Assembly: GCA_018267545.1 (NCBI GenBank)
Contig: JAFDYG010000444.1
Span: forward strand, 1 to 64,000
Source of the DNA: Bacteroidota bacterium
Lineage (GTDB): Bacteria; Bacteroidota; Bacteroidia; Chitinophagales; Chitinophagaceae
DNA length: 64,000 nucleotides
Reading direction: 5' to 3'
In this document: positions 17,349-27,525 of the stretch, one piece after another
Layout of the letters: every line of letters begins with the position of its first letter
Numbering within the stretch: position 1 is the first letter of the stretch
Notes under the pieces: generated by a model
What the model was told of the DNA's origin: nothing
The model's input: the letters and a program-made list of their open reading frames with translations, nothing else
The model's database searches: none
Position numbers and translations under genes: made by a program

Positions 17349-18281
17349 ATGTCGAACTCAATTGTAAAGATCGAACGGCTGTCCCACAAATACACCGCCA
17401 GCTGGGCCATCCGTGACATCAATATCGAAATCAACCGCAACGGCATCGTAGGACTGCTCGGCTCCAATGGAGCCGGCAAGTCCACGACCATGAACATCCT
17501 CTGCGGCGCCCTCAGGCAAACCGAAGGCACAGTGCAAATAGACGGCATCGACCTTCGCAAAGACCCCGAACGGGCGAAAAAACAGATCGGATTCCTTCCC
17601 CAAAATCCGCCCCTGTACATGGACCTTACCGTCGACGAATACCTCATCTATTGCGCCGCACTTCGCAAGATGGACAAGACGGCCATTCCCGCCGCCCTCG
17701 CCGACGCGAAAGACCGCTGCGGCATTACCCACTTCAGCAAGCGGCTGATCCGCAATTTATCCGGAGGATATCGCCAGCGCGTAGGTATCGCACAAGCCAT
17801 CATCCACCGTCCCAAGCTCGTCGTGCTGGACGAACCCACCAATGGACTCGACCCCAACCAGATCATCGAGGTCAGGGCTCTGATTAAAGAGATCGCCGCC
17901 GACAGGGCGGTGATCTTTTCGTCCCACGTTCTGTCCGAAGTACAAATGCTCTGCAAGGAAATAAAAATGATCGACAGCGGAAGAATAGTCTTCTCCGATA
18001 CCATGGATGCCTTCAACAACTACGTCGAACCGCACAGCATCCTCCTGCACATGGAAAACCCGCCGCCGCAGGAAGACCTGCTCCAGATCAGGGGCGTGAC
18101 GAAGGTGGAATTCCTTACCCAACGCCAGCTGCGCATCTATTTCAGCGGCGACCGCGAGATCACCGAACGCATCATCGAATCCAGCGTCGCCAAAGGCTGG
18201 CGACTCATGGAAATCAACCTGGAAAAAAGCTCGCTCGACGAAATTTTTGCCCAATTATCAAATTACTCCAAGAAAAACTAA
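17349..18281 (+). CDS. gldA: GldA-like ABC transporter ATP-binding protein
   Basis: The 310-residue ATPase has Walker A GLLGSNGAGKST, signature LSGGYRQRVGIAQA, Walker B LVVLDEPTNGLDP and a C-terminal extension of the ABC-2 subclass. It opens MSNSIVKIERLSHKYTASWA, as GldA proteins do. Its TAA overlaps the ATG of the next gene (TAATG), which encodes a fused GldF-GldG. In flavobacteria GldA, GldF and GldG form a complex needed for gliding. In Chitinophagaceae-like genomes the same set is present whether or not gliding is known, so the transport substrate is left open. Confidence 0.85.
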   Translation: MSNSIVKIERLSHKYTASWAIRDINIEINRNGIVGLLGSNGAGKSTTMNILCGALRQTEGTVQIDGIDLRKDPERAKKQIGFLPQNPPLYMDLTVDEYLIYCAALRKMDKTAIPAALADAKDRCGITHFSKRLIRNLSGGYRQRVGIAQAIIHRPKLVVLDEPTNGLDPNQIIEVRALIKEIAADRAVIFSSHVLSEVQMLCKEIKMIDSGRIVFSDTMDAFNNYVEPHSILLHMENPPPQEDLLQIRGVTKVEFLTQRQLRIYFSGDREITERIIESSVAKGWRLMEINLEKSSLDEIFAQLSNYSKKN

Positions 18282-20695
18282 TGAAGACGATACTAAAAAT
18301 CGCAAAGACGGAACTGTCCCTGCTGTTTTATTCTCCCATAGCCTGGTTCCTGCTCGTAGCCTTTCTTTTTCAATCCGGACTGGCCTACACGAGCGCGCTG
18401 GAAGGCCCCATCACCTCACAGGAAATGGGCGGACAGTATTTGAGCTGGATGGCCTTCCTTACTTCCCGCGTCTTCGCACCCCCCTACGGCATCTGGCCCT
18501 CCCTCGTCGCAAAGCTATACCTGTATCTTCCCCTCCTTACTATGGGTCTTATGAGCCGGGAGATCAACAGCGGCACCATCAAGCTCCTCTATTCTTCTCC
18601 GATCAAAGTCAGGGAAATCATCCTCGGCAAATTCCTGGCCATGATGCTCTATAACCTCCTGCTCGTAGCCATTCTTACGATGATGGTCCTGTTTGGCCTG
18701 TTCAATATCCGCTCCACCGACGCGGGACTGCTGTTTTCCGGGCTGCTGGGGATCTACCTGCTGCTCTGCACCTATGCAGCCATCGGATTGTTCATGTCCT
18801 GCCTGACCGCTTACCAGGTCGTGGCAGCCCTGAGCACCCTGGTGCTCCTCGCCGCGCTCAGCTATGTCGGCACCGTATGGCAGGGCATCGACTTTGTCCG
18901 CGACCTTACCTATTTCCTGTCCATCTCCGGCCGGGCAGACTACATGCTCTCCGGACTCATCCGAACCAAAGACCTGTTTTACTTCCTCATCATCATCTTC
19001 ATCTTTCTTAGCTTCAGCATCTACAAGCTGCGCTCCGACAGCGAGTCGATACCCCTCTGGGTCCGCATAAGCCGTTATTCATCCATCGTCGCCGTCGCCC
19101 TGGCATTGGGCTACCTCACCTCCCGCCCGGCCCTCACCGGCTACCTCGACGCTACCGCCACCGACCTCATGACCCTGGCCGCCAGCGGACAGAAAATCAT
19201 GCGCGAAACCGGCGACGAGCCGCTCGAAGTAACCACCTACATCAACCTGCTGGACAACCGCTTCTTCTACGGCAGACCCGAACAGCGCAACGCCGACATG
19301 GCCCGCTGGGAACCCTACCTTCGGTTCAAGCCCGATATCAAGTTCAAATACGTATACTACTACGACAGCACCTATGACATGAGCACGTATAAATACAACC
19401 CCGGCATGAGCCTCAAGGCGCTGGCGGAGAAGTATTCCAAATCCATGAAGGTGGACCTGGACATGTTTAAAACACCCGAAGAGATCCACCGGGTCATCGA
19501 CCTCCGCCCTGAGAAAAATCGCTACGTCATGCAGCTCAAATACAAAGGCCGCACCACATTCCTCCGCCTCTTCGACGACCAGATCGTCTTTCCCACGGAG
19601 TCGGAAACTGGCGCCGCCATCAAACGCCTGATGCAGGCGAAGATGCCGAAGATCGCATTCCTCCGGGGCGACCTGGAACGAAGCATCGACAAGAACGGAG
19701 ACCGGCAATACAAGCTCCTCACTAATGACATAAGCTTCCGCCATTCACTCGTCAACCAGGGCTTCGACGTACAGACCGTTTCATTAAAAGAGGAGGACAT
19801 TCCCTCCGATATCGCGGCGCTCGTGATCGCCGACCCGAAAGCTCCGCTGGACACGATAACGGTAACGAAAATCAAACGCTATATCGACGACGGCGGAAAC
19901 CTGCTGATCGCCGGCGAACCCGGCAAGCAGACGCTCCTCAATCCCCTGCTTCAGTCCCTCCACGTCCAGCTGATGGAAGGACAGCTGATGCAGCTCAATA
20001 AAGACTTTGCCGCCGACCTGATCCTCGCTGACCTCACACCGGCCGCCGGCAGCCTTTCCCGCAACCTGCAGCAGCTGCAAACCGACAGCGTCGTCACCTC
20101 CATGCGGGGAGCCGCAGCCCTGTCCTATGACAAGGAAGGACCTTTCTCCATCACCCCCCTGGTCATGACCTCGCCCTCGATGAGCTGGAATAAAAAGGTC
20201 CGTCCCAACACGGACGCCATCGAATCGGCCGAATCGGACGATATGCCATCTAGCCGCATCTCCGGCTCCGGCATGAACGTAGCCTTCGCCGCCAACAGAC
20301 ACCACGACAGCCAAAACCCCGCCCCCGACGACGTAGCCTTCTCCATGGAGCAAGGCGACCAGCACGGACCCCTGCCCGCCATCGTAAGCCTGACCCGCAC
20401 CATCAAAGGCAAACAGCAACGAATCATAGTATCCGGCGACGCAGATTTCCTCAGCAACTCCGAACTGGGCCGCCATAATCCAAGGACCTCCAATTTTGTG
20501 CTCAGCACCGGCGTCTTCAGCTGGCTCAGCTACGGCGCATTTCCCATCGACAGCTTCCGTCCCAAAGGCCCGGACACAAGAATGAACCTCACCAGCAAAG
20601 GACTCCTCTGGCTCAAGATCTTCCTGCTGGGCATCCTCCCCGGACTTGTCCTGATCGGCGGCTCCATCCTGCTGATCCGTCGTAAAAGAAAATAA
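18281..20695 (+). CDS. Fused GldF-GldG ABC-2 permease / auxiliary protein
   Basis: In this 804-residue protein, residues 1 to about 245 hold an ABC-2 type permease of six helices (ELSLLFYSPIAWFLLVAFLF ... LMSREINSGTIKLLYSSPI). A further helix starts at about 260. A periplasmic GldG/ABC_transp_aux domain follows (YIDDGGNLLIAGEPGKQTLL), and the protein closes with a final membrane helix and RRKRK. GldF and GldG are often separate genes; here they form one polypeptide. It is translationally coupled to the ATPase and followed 8 nt later by the MutS-like gene. Confidence 0.85.
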   Translation: MKTILKIAKTELSLLFYSPIAWFLLVAFLFQSGLAYTSALEGPITSQEMGGQYLSWMAFLTSRVFAPPYGIWPSLVAKLYLYLPLLTMGLMSREINSGTIKLLYSSPIKVREIILGKFLAMMLYNLLLVAILTMMVLFGLFNIRSTDAGLLFSGLLGIYLLLCTYAAIGLFMSCLTAYQVVAALSTLVLLAALSYVGTVWQGIDFVRDLTYFLSISGRADYMLSGLIRTKDLFYFLIIIFIFLSFSIYKLRSDSESIPLWVRISRYSSIVAVALALGYLTSRPALTGYLDATATDLMTLAASGQKIMRETGDEPLEVTTYINLLDNRFFYGRPEQRNADMARWEPYLRFKPDIKFKYVYYYDSTYDMSTYKYNPGMSLKALAEKYSKSMKVDLDMFKTPEEIHRVIDLRPEKNRYVMQLKYKGRTTFLRLFDDQIVFPTESETGAAIKRLMQAKMPKIAFLRGDLERSIDKNGDRQYKLLTNDISFRHSLVNQGFDVQTVSLKEEDIPSDIAALVIADPKAPLDTITVTKIKRYIDDGGNLLIAGEPGKQTLLNPLLQSLHVQLMEGQLMQLNKDFAADLILADLTPAAGSLSRNLQQLQTDSVVTSMRGAAALSYDKEGPFSITPLVMTSPSMSWNKKVRPNTDAIESAESDDMPSSRISGSGMNVAFAANRHHDSQNPAPDDVAFSMEQGDQHGPLPAIVSLTRTIKGKQQRIIVSGDADFLSNSELGRHNPRTSNFVLSTGVFSWLSYGAFPIDSFRPKGPDTRMNLTSKGLLWLKIFLLGILPGLVLIGGSILLIRRKRK

Positions 20696-20703
20696 TAACA
20701 TCC

Positions 20704-23403
20704 ATGCCCTTCATCACCGACCAGCAAACCCTCGACGACCTCCGCCTCTTCGCCCGCCGCGGAGAAGATTCCGTCTATAGCATCTTCCACCGGACAGCCA
20801 CCCGCAACGGCGCCGCCCTGCTGGAAGAGATGTTTCGCTATCCCCTTTCCGACGCCCGCGCCATCAACGACCGCAGCGCGCTCTTCCAATATTTTTCCAC
20901 CCTCGTATCCGCCTCCAACCCGGGCCCCAACCCCGCCGCAATCCCACCCCCTCTCGCCTTCCCCTTCCAGGCCGACCTTTTCGACATCGCCGAACAATAT
21001 CTCTCCGTCACCGACGAACGTACCCGCCTCTCCGGCGAACAGCAAACCCTCGCAAAAAAACTGTCCGGTCTCGTAGCCGAAGACAACGAATACAAAACCC
21101 TCTACAAAGGAATAACCGCCCTGATTAAAATCCTGCAGGACCTCGACCAGTTCTTAAAAACAATACAAGCCTCCTCTCCCTACCATCGCGAAAAGATCGC
21201 CATCCTTACCCTTCTATCCGAAGAAGACCTGCAGCTCCTGCTCAGGGAAGGAACCCGAATCCCTTACGACCGCGTCGTCGCACATGATACCAATCTCCGC
21301 TTTCGTCACCGCGATCGCATTCGCCGCCTCCTTCAAAGCATCTACCAGCTGGACGTCTACTTTTCCGTAGCCGCCACAGCCGTCCAGCGAAATTTCGCAT
21401 TCCCCCGTGCATTGCCCCCCGAAACTCATCGGATCGTATTAAAAGGAATCTACCACCCACTCGTAAAGGGCGCAGTTCCCAACTCCCTCGAGATAACTCC
21501 CGATAACCATATACTTTTTTTAACCGGGGCCAACATGGCAGGTAAATCCACTTTTATGAAAACCCTCGGTATTTCCCTGTTCCTCGCGCACATGGGATTT
21601 CCCGTACCCGCAGCCAGTATGGAGTTCTCCGTATTGGACGGCATCTTTACCACCATCAACTTACCCGATGACCTGGGCATGGGCGTTAGCCATTTCTACG
21701 CCGAAGTACAGCGGATCAAAAAGATCGCAAAGCAACTCCACCAGGGAAAAAAATTATTCGTCATCTTCGACGAGCTCTTCCGCGGCACCAACGTCAAGGA
21801 TGCCTACGAAGCAACCATCGCCCTCACCCGGGCCTTTGCCGCAAGAAAAGATTCCTTCCTCCTCCTCTCCACCCACATCATAGAAGCAGGAGAAGTGCTC
21901 GCCGCCCATCGCGGAGCCATCGACTTTATTTACCTCCCCACCCGCATGGAAGGCTCGAAACCGGTCTATAGCTACCAGCTTCAAAAAGGCATCACCTCCG
22001 ACCGCCACGGCATGGTGATCATCGGAAACGAAGGCATCTTCGACATCCTCAGGACAGGCGCCTCTTCCACCCCCGCCGGCAACACCTCTTCCACTCCCTC
22101 CTGCAACACCTTTTCCGCCGACCGCCAAACCCTCGACGACCTCAACCTCACCGGCAAGTACAAACCCGGCTCTGTCTTCAGCCTCTTCAATAAAGTACAA
22201 ACCGAAGGCGCGGAACGCCTGCTCGACGAAATGTTCCAGCAGCCCCTCTCCGATCCCGAAGCAATCAACCGGCGCAGCCTCCGCTTCCTCTACCTGCAAA
22301 ACAAGGCTCCCGTCTTTCCCTTTACCCGCGAGCAGCTTCGCCAGGTGGAAGAATACCTGCACACGGGCCGCACCGGTAGCCGGCTGGCATCAGCAGCAGG
22401 CATCCTCCGCATGCGCCTCATGGAAGGCCTGGTAAAGGACCAGCGATATGAACAATTAAAGACCGCCGTCGCCGCGGTCATAACGCTGATCACCACCTGC
22501 AAAAAGTGGTTCGCAGAACTGGACCGGAACGAAGCAACCCCCATTCGGTCATGGCTCGACACCGCCATCGCCATCGTGAACGACACCCGTCTTGAAAACC
22601 TTTCCTCTCCCGACACCTGGCAGCAGATCGCCGCCTATCACCATCTCTTTGGAACGCTGATGGAAATCCAGCTCCACCAGCTTTGCTCCATCCTGTACGA
22701 GCTGGACCTCGGCATCGCCGTCGGCAAAATAGCCCGCCAGCGAGGCTTTTCCTATGCCGCCGCCCTGCCCCGAAACGAAAACGTTTTGCAGATCACCGGC
22801 CTTCGTCACCCCGGTCTTGACAAAGCCGTCGGCAACAGTCTTTCCCTGAGCCGCGAAAGCAACCTCGTCTTCCTCACAGGTGCCAACATGGCCGGCAAGT
22901 CTACCCTGATGAAATCCTTCGGCATCGCCGTTTACCTGGCGCATATGGGTTTTCCCGTTGCAGCCGAAGAGATGTATTTCTCCATAAGAGACGGTCTGTA
23001 TACTTCCATCAACGTCCCCGACGACCTCAACCGCGGCCACAGCCATTTTTACGCAGAAGCGCTCCGGGTGAAAGAAGCGGCCCTGGCCATCAGCGCCGGC
23101 CGGAAGCTCGTAGTGATTTTCGACGAGCTCTTCAAAGGCACAAACGTAAAGGATGCCTACGACGCCACCCTGGCCGTTACTTCTACCTTTTCGGAATACC
23201 GGAATTGCTTCTTCATCATATCCACACACATCATCGAGGTAGGGGAGGCCCTCGGCAACAGAAACGGCCTCCAATTCTCCTACCTGCCGACCATCATGGA
23301 GGGCGAAATCCCCCGCTATACCTACCGCCTCGCCGCCGGCATCTCCAGCGACCGCCACGGCATGCGCATCATAGAAAACGAAGGCATCCTGGATCTTTTT
23401 TAA
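20704..23403 (+). CDS. Tandem-duplicated MutS-like ATPase
   Basis: The 899-residue protein consists of two copies of one about 440-residue unit, joined by a Ser/Thr/Pro/Asn linker (about 455-472). Each unit has a helical MutS core/lever part opening TDQQTLDDLRLF or ADRQTLDDLNLT. Each then has a full MutS ATPase with Walker A GANMAGKST (about residues 275 and 725) and Walker B VIFDELF(R/K)GTNVKDAY (about 353 and 803), plus the STHI(I)E trans-acting segment. There is no mismatch-recognition domain I and no connector. Both nucleotide sites look intact. MutS proteins work as dimers, so this would be a covalent dimer. A DNA role is not certain; it sits directly behind gldA/gldFG. Confidence 0.85.
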   Translation: MPFITDQQTLDDLRLFARRGEDSVYSIFHRTATRNGAALLEEMFRYPLSDARAINDRSALFQYFSTLVSASNPGPNPAAIPPPLAFPFQADLFDIAEQYLSVTDERTRLSGEQQTLAKKLSGLVAEDNEYKTLYKGITALIKILQDLDQFLKTIQASSPYHREKIAILTLLSEEDLQLLLREGTRIPYDRVVAHDTNLRFRHRDRIRRLLQSIYQLDVYFSVAATAVQRNFAFPRALPPETHRIVLKGIYHPLVKGAVPNSLEITPDNHILFLTGANMAGKSTFMKTLGISLFLAHMGFPVPAASMEFSVLDGIFTTINLPDDLGMGVSHFYAEVQRIKKIAKQLHQGKKLFVIFDELFRGTNVKDAYEATIALTRAFAARKDSFLLLSTHIIEAGEVLAAHRGAIDFIYLPTRMEGSKPVYSYQLQKGITSDRHGMVIIGNEGIFDILRTGASSTPAGNTSSTPSCNTFSADRQTLDDLNLTGKYKPGSVFSLFNKVQTEGAERLLDEMFQQPLSDPEAINRRSLRFLYLQNKAPVFPFTREQLRQVEEYLHTGRTGSRLASAAGILRMRLMEGLVKDQRYEQLKTAVAAVITLITTCKKWFAELDRNEATPIRSWLDTAIAIVNDTRLENLSSPDTWQQIAAYHHLFGTLMEIQLHQLCSILYELDLGIAVGKIARQRGFSYAAALPRNENVLQITGLRHPGLDKAVGNSLSLSRESNLVFLTGANMAGKSTLMKSFGIAVYLAHMGFPVAAEEMYFSIRDGLYTSINVPDDLNRGHSHFYAEALRVKEAALAISAGRKLVVIFDELFKGTNVKDAYDATLAVTSTFSEYRNCFFIISTHIIEVGEALGNRNGLQFSYLPTIMEGEIPRYTYRLAAGISSDRHGMRIIENEGILDLF

Positions 23404-23416
23404 ACATCGACACAAT

Positions 23417-26218
23417 ATGAAGAATTTGATACTGTTCACATTTATTCTCACATCCGGACTTTCCCTCCGGGCCCAGAGCGCTTTATCCCCGGCCTCTCCC
23501 TTACCCCTCGACCCCGCCGTCCGCACAGGCAAGCTGCCCAACGGCCTGACCTACTACATCCGCCGCAACACAGAACCCAAACAAAGGGTAGTCCTGTACC
23601 TCGTCAATAAAATCGGCTCGCTGATGGAAACAGAAGAGCAGCGCGGACTCGCCCACTTCATGGAACACATGAGCTTCAACGGCACGAAAAACTTCCCCGG
23701 CAGCGCCCTCATCGACTACCTTCAAAAATCCGGCGTCCGCTTTGGCGCAGACATCAACGCCTACACCAGCTTCGACGAAACGGTATACCAGCTGCCCATC
23801 CCTTCTGATAAACCAGGGCTTCTCCACAACGGCATGCGCATCCTCAGAGACTGGGCGCAAAACGCCACTCTCGATGCGGCCGAAATAGATAAGGAACGAG
23901 GCGTCGTCCTCGAAGAAAAGCGCCTGGGCAAAGGCGCGGCCGAACGCATGAGCCGCCAATACTGGCCCCTGCTGCTCAATCATTCCCGCTACGCCGAAAG
24001 AATCCCAATCGGCCTCGACACTGTTCTCGAACACTCCAATCCATCCCAAATCCGCCGCTTCTACCACGACTGGTACCGCCCTGACCTGCAGGCCGTAATA
24101 GTTGTAGGGGATATCGACCCCGGCCAGATGGAGCGCGAAATCCGGACCCTGTTCTCGGATCTCAAAAACCCCGCAAACGAACCGAAACGAATACACTATA
24201 CGGTACCCCTGACCGGTAGAAATCAATTTGTCGCTGTCACGGACAAGGAAACGGGCGCAACCGAAGTAAAAGTGATCATCAAACACCCCGGACTGCCCAA
24301 CAAGACAGCCGCAGACCACCGCGATCACATGGTCCGCCAGCTCTTCAACCAAATGTTGCAGCAGCGCTACACCCAGCTTGTCCGCCAGCCCGACCCGCCC
24401 TTTCTGAACGCATCCGCCGGAATCAACGGCTTCCTCGGAGATCTGGACGCATACGAGGCCGGAGTAACAGCAGCACCCGGAAGGCTGGAAGAAGGGTTTA
24501 AAGCCATGTGGCGGGAGAATGTACGGATCCGGAAATTCGGTTTCACCGCGGACGAACTCTCCCGGGTTAAAACCAACTACCGCTCCTCGATCGAAAGCTT
24601 CTACAAGGAACGCGATAAGATTCCTTCCGTCTCCTACGCCAACGAATACCAGGATTATTTCTTGAAAGGCAATGCCGCTGCCGGCGCCGACGTAGAATAT
24701 GACCTGGTGAAAAACGAGCTTCCCGGCATCACCCTTTCGGAAATAAACGCCCTCCCAGCCAGATATATCCTCACAAAAGACCGCGACATCCTCCTGCTCG
24801 CGCCCGATAAAGACCGCTCTGATTTGCCCGACTCCGCCCGGCTCGCACAATGGATGGCAGCCGTTGAAACAGAACCCCTGCAGCCCTACCACGAAGAAAG
24901 CTCCAGGTTACCCCTTCTCGACAAGACGCCCGTCGGCGGCGCAACCACAGCAAGTCTATTCGACAACGCGCTTAACCTGACCACCCTGACGCTGGGCAAC
25001 GGCGTAAAAGTGCTGCTCAAGCCCACCAGTTTCCGCAACGACGAAGTGCTGTTCAGCGCATTCGCACCCGGCGGCACGTCTCTGTACTCCGATCAGGACT
25101 TCCAGTCTGCTGCCAACGCGTCCGGCATTATCGGCGCAGGCGGTGTGGGCAATTATAATATCACCGAACTGCAGCACTTCCTTACGGGCAAGCAGGTAGG
25201 CGTACAGCCCTTTATCGGAGAGCGCTCCCAGGGCATCAGCGGCTCCGCCCGCACTGGCGACCTCGAAACCGCGCTGCAGCTGGTCTATGCCTGCTTTACA
25301 GCGCCCCGCAAAGACACCGCCATGTTCCGCAGCATCTTGCAGCGCAGCCGCGCCTCACTGGCAGGCCGCGATAACATCCCCGGTTCTGTCTTCCAGGATT
25401 CCGTCAGCGCCATTCTCAGCAGCTACAATCCGCGCCGCACAGGTCCCTCACTGGCCAAGCTCGACCAGCTCGACCTCGATAAAGCCTATCGCATTTACAA
25501 AGAACGTTTCAGCGACGCCAGCGGATTCACCTTCACCTTCGTTGGAAACTTCGACACCGCAGCTATCCGTCCGCTGCTCGAAAAATACCTCGGCTCCCTG
25601 CCCGCAACCCACGAACACCAATCGGCACGAGACCTCGGGATAGAAATTCCCCATGGCGTCATTGAGCGGACCATCTACAAAGGCTCCGAACCCAAGGCAA
25701 CGGTGCAGCTGTTCTTCTCCGGCGACCTGGAATACACACAGGACCATATCCTTCGTCTCGAAGCGCTGAAAGAAGCGCTGCAAATCCGACTGATCCAGCG
25801 TCTCCGCGAGCAGGAAAGCGGCGTCTACTCGCCGCAGGTACAGGTAAACGCGGCCCAATTCCCACACCCCATATACGCATTCGTCATCAGCTTCGGCTGC
25901 GCACCCGCCAACGCAGACAAGCTCGTCGCCTCCGCGCTCGACGAAATCGCCAAACTCCGCACCGACGGACCCTTACCGGAAAATGTGGGCAAGTGGAAAG
26001 CCGAAGACAAAACCGGCCGAGAAACCCAGCTCCACAGCAACAGGTGGTGGCTGGGCTACCTCACCCGGCAGCTCGAAAACGGCGAAGACCTCCACCAGTT
26101 CGAAACATACGATTCCGCCAGGGACCGCATCACGGTGGAAGACCTAAAAACCGCTGCCAACAAATACCTCGATGGAAAGAATTACATCCGTCTGCAATTG
26201 ATGCCGGAAATAAAATAA
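23417..26218 (+). CDS. M16 family zinc metallopeptidase (secreted)
   Basis: The 933-residue protein starts with a signal peptide (FILTSGLSLRAQ, about 1-20). The inverted zinc motif HxxEH is H80-F-M-E83-H84 in RGLAHFMEHMSFNGT, with the downstream acidic ligand region LDAAEIDKERGVVLEEKRLG. The second pitrilysin half, starting about residue 510, lacks a zinc motif, as usual. The length fits periplasmic or outer-membrane M16 proteins of Bacteroidota, which degrade peptides. It follows the MutS-like gene by 13 nt and is closed by a strong terminator at 26249. Confidence 0.93.
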   Translation: MKNLILFTFILTSGLSLRAQSALSPASPLPLDPAVRTGKLPNGLTYYIRRNTEPKQRVVLYLVNKIGSLMETEEQRGLAHFMEHMSFNGTKNFPGSALIDYLQKSGVRFGADINAYTSFDETVYQLPIPSDKPGLLHNGMRILRDWAQNATLDAAEIDKERGVVLEEKRLGKGAAERMSRQYWPLLLNHSRYAERIPIGLDTVLEHSNPSQIRRFYHDWYRPDLQAVIVVGDIDPGQMEREIRTLFSDLKNPANEPKRIHYTVPLTGRNQFVAVTDKETGATEVKVIIKHPGLPNKTAADHRDHMVRQLFNQMLQQRYTQLVRQPDPPFLNASAGINGFLGDLDAYEAGVTAAPGRLEEGFKAMWRENVRIRKFGFTADELSRVKTNYRSSIESFYKERDKIPSVSYANEYQDYFLKGNAAAGADVEYDLVKNELPGITLSEINALPARYILTKDRDILLLAPDKDRSDLPDSARLAQWMAAVETEPLQPYHEESSRLPLLDKTPVGGATTASLFDNALNLTTLTLGNGVKVLLKPTSFRNDEVLFSAFAPGGTSLYSDQDFQSAANASGIIGAGGVGNYNITELQHFLTGKQVGVQPFIGERSQGISGSARTGDLETALQLVYACFTAPRKDTAMFRSILQRSRASLAGRDNIPGSVFQDSVSAILSSYNPRRTGPSLAKLDQLDLDKAYRIYKERFSDASGFTFTFVGNFDTAAIRPLLEKYLGSLPATHEHQSARDLGIEIPHGVIERTIYKGSEPKATVQLFFSGDLEYTQDHILRLEALKEALQIRLIQRLREQESGVYSPQVQVNAAQFPHPIYAFVISFGCAPANADKLVASALDEIAKLRTDGPLPENVGKWKAEDKTGRETQLHSNRWWLGYLTRQLENGEDLHQFETYDSARDRITVEDLKTAANKYLDGKNYIRLQLMPEIK

Positions 26219-26248
26219 GTTTTCTCATGTGACTTCCCAGTGAAGCAC

Positions 26249-26282
26249 GGCGCCCTATTTCTATAGGGCGCCTATTTTTTTT
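26249..26282 (+). terminator. Intrinsic terminator of the M16 protease transcription unit
   Basis: A perfect 10-bp stem GGCGCCCTAT (26249-26258) / ATAGGGCGCC (26263-26272) with a TTCT loop is followed by TATTTTTTTT. The right arm touches the stop codon of the convergent minus-strand gene. No T-run is present on the other side, so it acts for the plus strand. Confidence 0.9.
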
Positions 26283-27441
26283 GACTTGCCTCGAAAATAA
26301 ACACGCCCTTCTTATTCGACACGATTATATCTTTCAAACCATCCCCCGTAACATCCTGAACCAGCACCTGCAATCCAACCCCCGAATCCTCATCGATCAA
26401 ATGCGGCGTCCACGTCGGCTGTACCTCCGCCGCCCTAGCCCCCGCCCCAGCGCCCGGCCTAAACTCGAACCAATACAGCATCGATGGCTCATGCGCCCCC
26501 GGATCCTCCCCATTATGCGCATAATACCGCTTCCCCGTCACCAGATCAGGATGCCCATCCCCATTCACATCCTCCAACGCCATCGCATGCGTCTCCGAAA
26601 CCTTATCGAAAATCAAATGATGCGCCCACCCCGTATCCGTTTTTTCATGCCACCAAATCCCATACTTATGCGCCGAAGCACTCACCAACGCCTGTTTTCC
26701 CTTTACATCTAGCGCATATATTTGCGAGCAATCCTCCCCCAAATCCACCGGATGAAACACCCAGTTCTCCGTCGCCGCATCAACCGGCCGCTCCCACCAT
26801 CCCCTCGTAATCACCACATCCTTCCGTCCGTCCCCATTCATATCGATCAGCCCCAGCCCATGCGCATATCTCCCCGTCCCAATGTCCCCCTTACTGATAA
26901 CATGTCTTGTCCAGGCCGTATCCCCCTTTGCCGTCGGCGCCTGCATCCAAATCATTTCTTTGGCTATCGGATCATTGCACAACAAATCCGCCCGCCCATC
27001 CCCATTCACATCCACCATCGCCGGCGACTCATTTCCCGCATTCTTCAAAATACCCCGCTCCTTCCAATGCCCAGCCCCGCCCTTCGGATTCTCATACCAC
27101 GCAGCATCTTCTCCCGGCAAACCGACCCGTACCAGATCAGGCCACCCATCTAAATTAACGTCTAAGCTAAAATCTAAAAACGAATTGCTAAACTGCGTCA
27201 ACGGATCATAATGCTTCGGTTCCGCGAGCTCATGCTTAATCCAGCCCGGCCCCTCGAACCAATACGCCCCCGCCAAAAGATCCGGCTTACCGTCCCGGTT
27301 CACATCGGCAATCGCCACCCCCTCCGATATAAACTCTTTAGTGATCACATGCTTGACAAACCTTCTCTCCGGCCCCCTGCTCCCCCGACCCAAACAGAAT
27401 AAAGCACCGCCCGCTATCGCAGAAACTAACAGAAATTTCAT
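26272..27441 (-). CDS. FG-GAP/VCBS-repeat secreted protein
   Basis: The best start is ATG at 27441 (MKFLLVSAIAGGALFCLG, 389 residues), which begins the signal peptide; an upstream in-frame ATG at 27525 adds 28 residues unlike a secreted protein. The body is a chain of FG-GAP-like Ca2+-binding repeats: AIADVNRDGKPDLLAGAYWF, DVNGDGRADLL, DMNGDGRKDVVITRG, DVNGDGHPDLVTGKRYY and DVTGDGLKDIIV. This predicts a beta-propeller exposed on the cell surface or in the periplasm. A Pro/Ala/Gly-rich stretch (FRPGAGAGARAAEV) interrupts it near the C-terminus. No enzyme domain is fused, so binding is the likely role. Confidence 0.85.
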   Translation of the reverse strand: MKFLLVSAIAGGALFCLGRGSRGPERRFVKHVITKEFISEGVAIADVNRDGKPDLLAGAYWFEGPGWIKHELAEPKHYDPLTQFSNSFLDFSLDVNLDGWPDLVRVGLPGEDAAWYENPKGGAGHWKERGILKNAGNESPAMVDVNGDGRADLLCNDPIAKEMIWMQAPTAKGDTAWTRHVISKGDIGTGRYAHGLGLIDMNGDGRKDVVITRGWWERPVDAATENWVFHPVDLGEDCSQIYALDVKGKQALVSASAHKYGIWWHEKTDTGWAHHLIFDKVSETHAMALEDVNGDGHPDLVTGKRYYAHNGEDPGAHEPSMLYWFEFRPGAGAGARAAEVQPTWTPHLIDEDSGVGLQVLVQDVTGDGLKDIIVSNKKGVFIFEASQKK

Positions 27442-27525
27442 AATGTATCTATTAAGTATAACCAATTTCGTACAAATTGACAGGAATACAAAAATCCGTA
27501 CATTTATACTCCTTACAGACATCAT

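Noticed and set aside
23501..24892. Minus-strand open frame (463 codons) opposite the M16 protease
   Set aside because: No recognisable domain, and the plus frame carries HxxEH and a signal peptide. The minus frame is a shadow.
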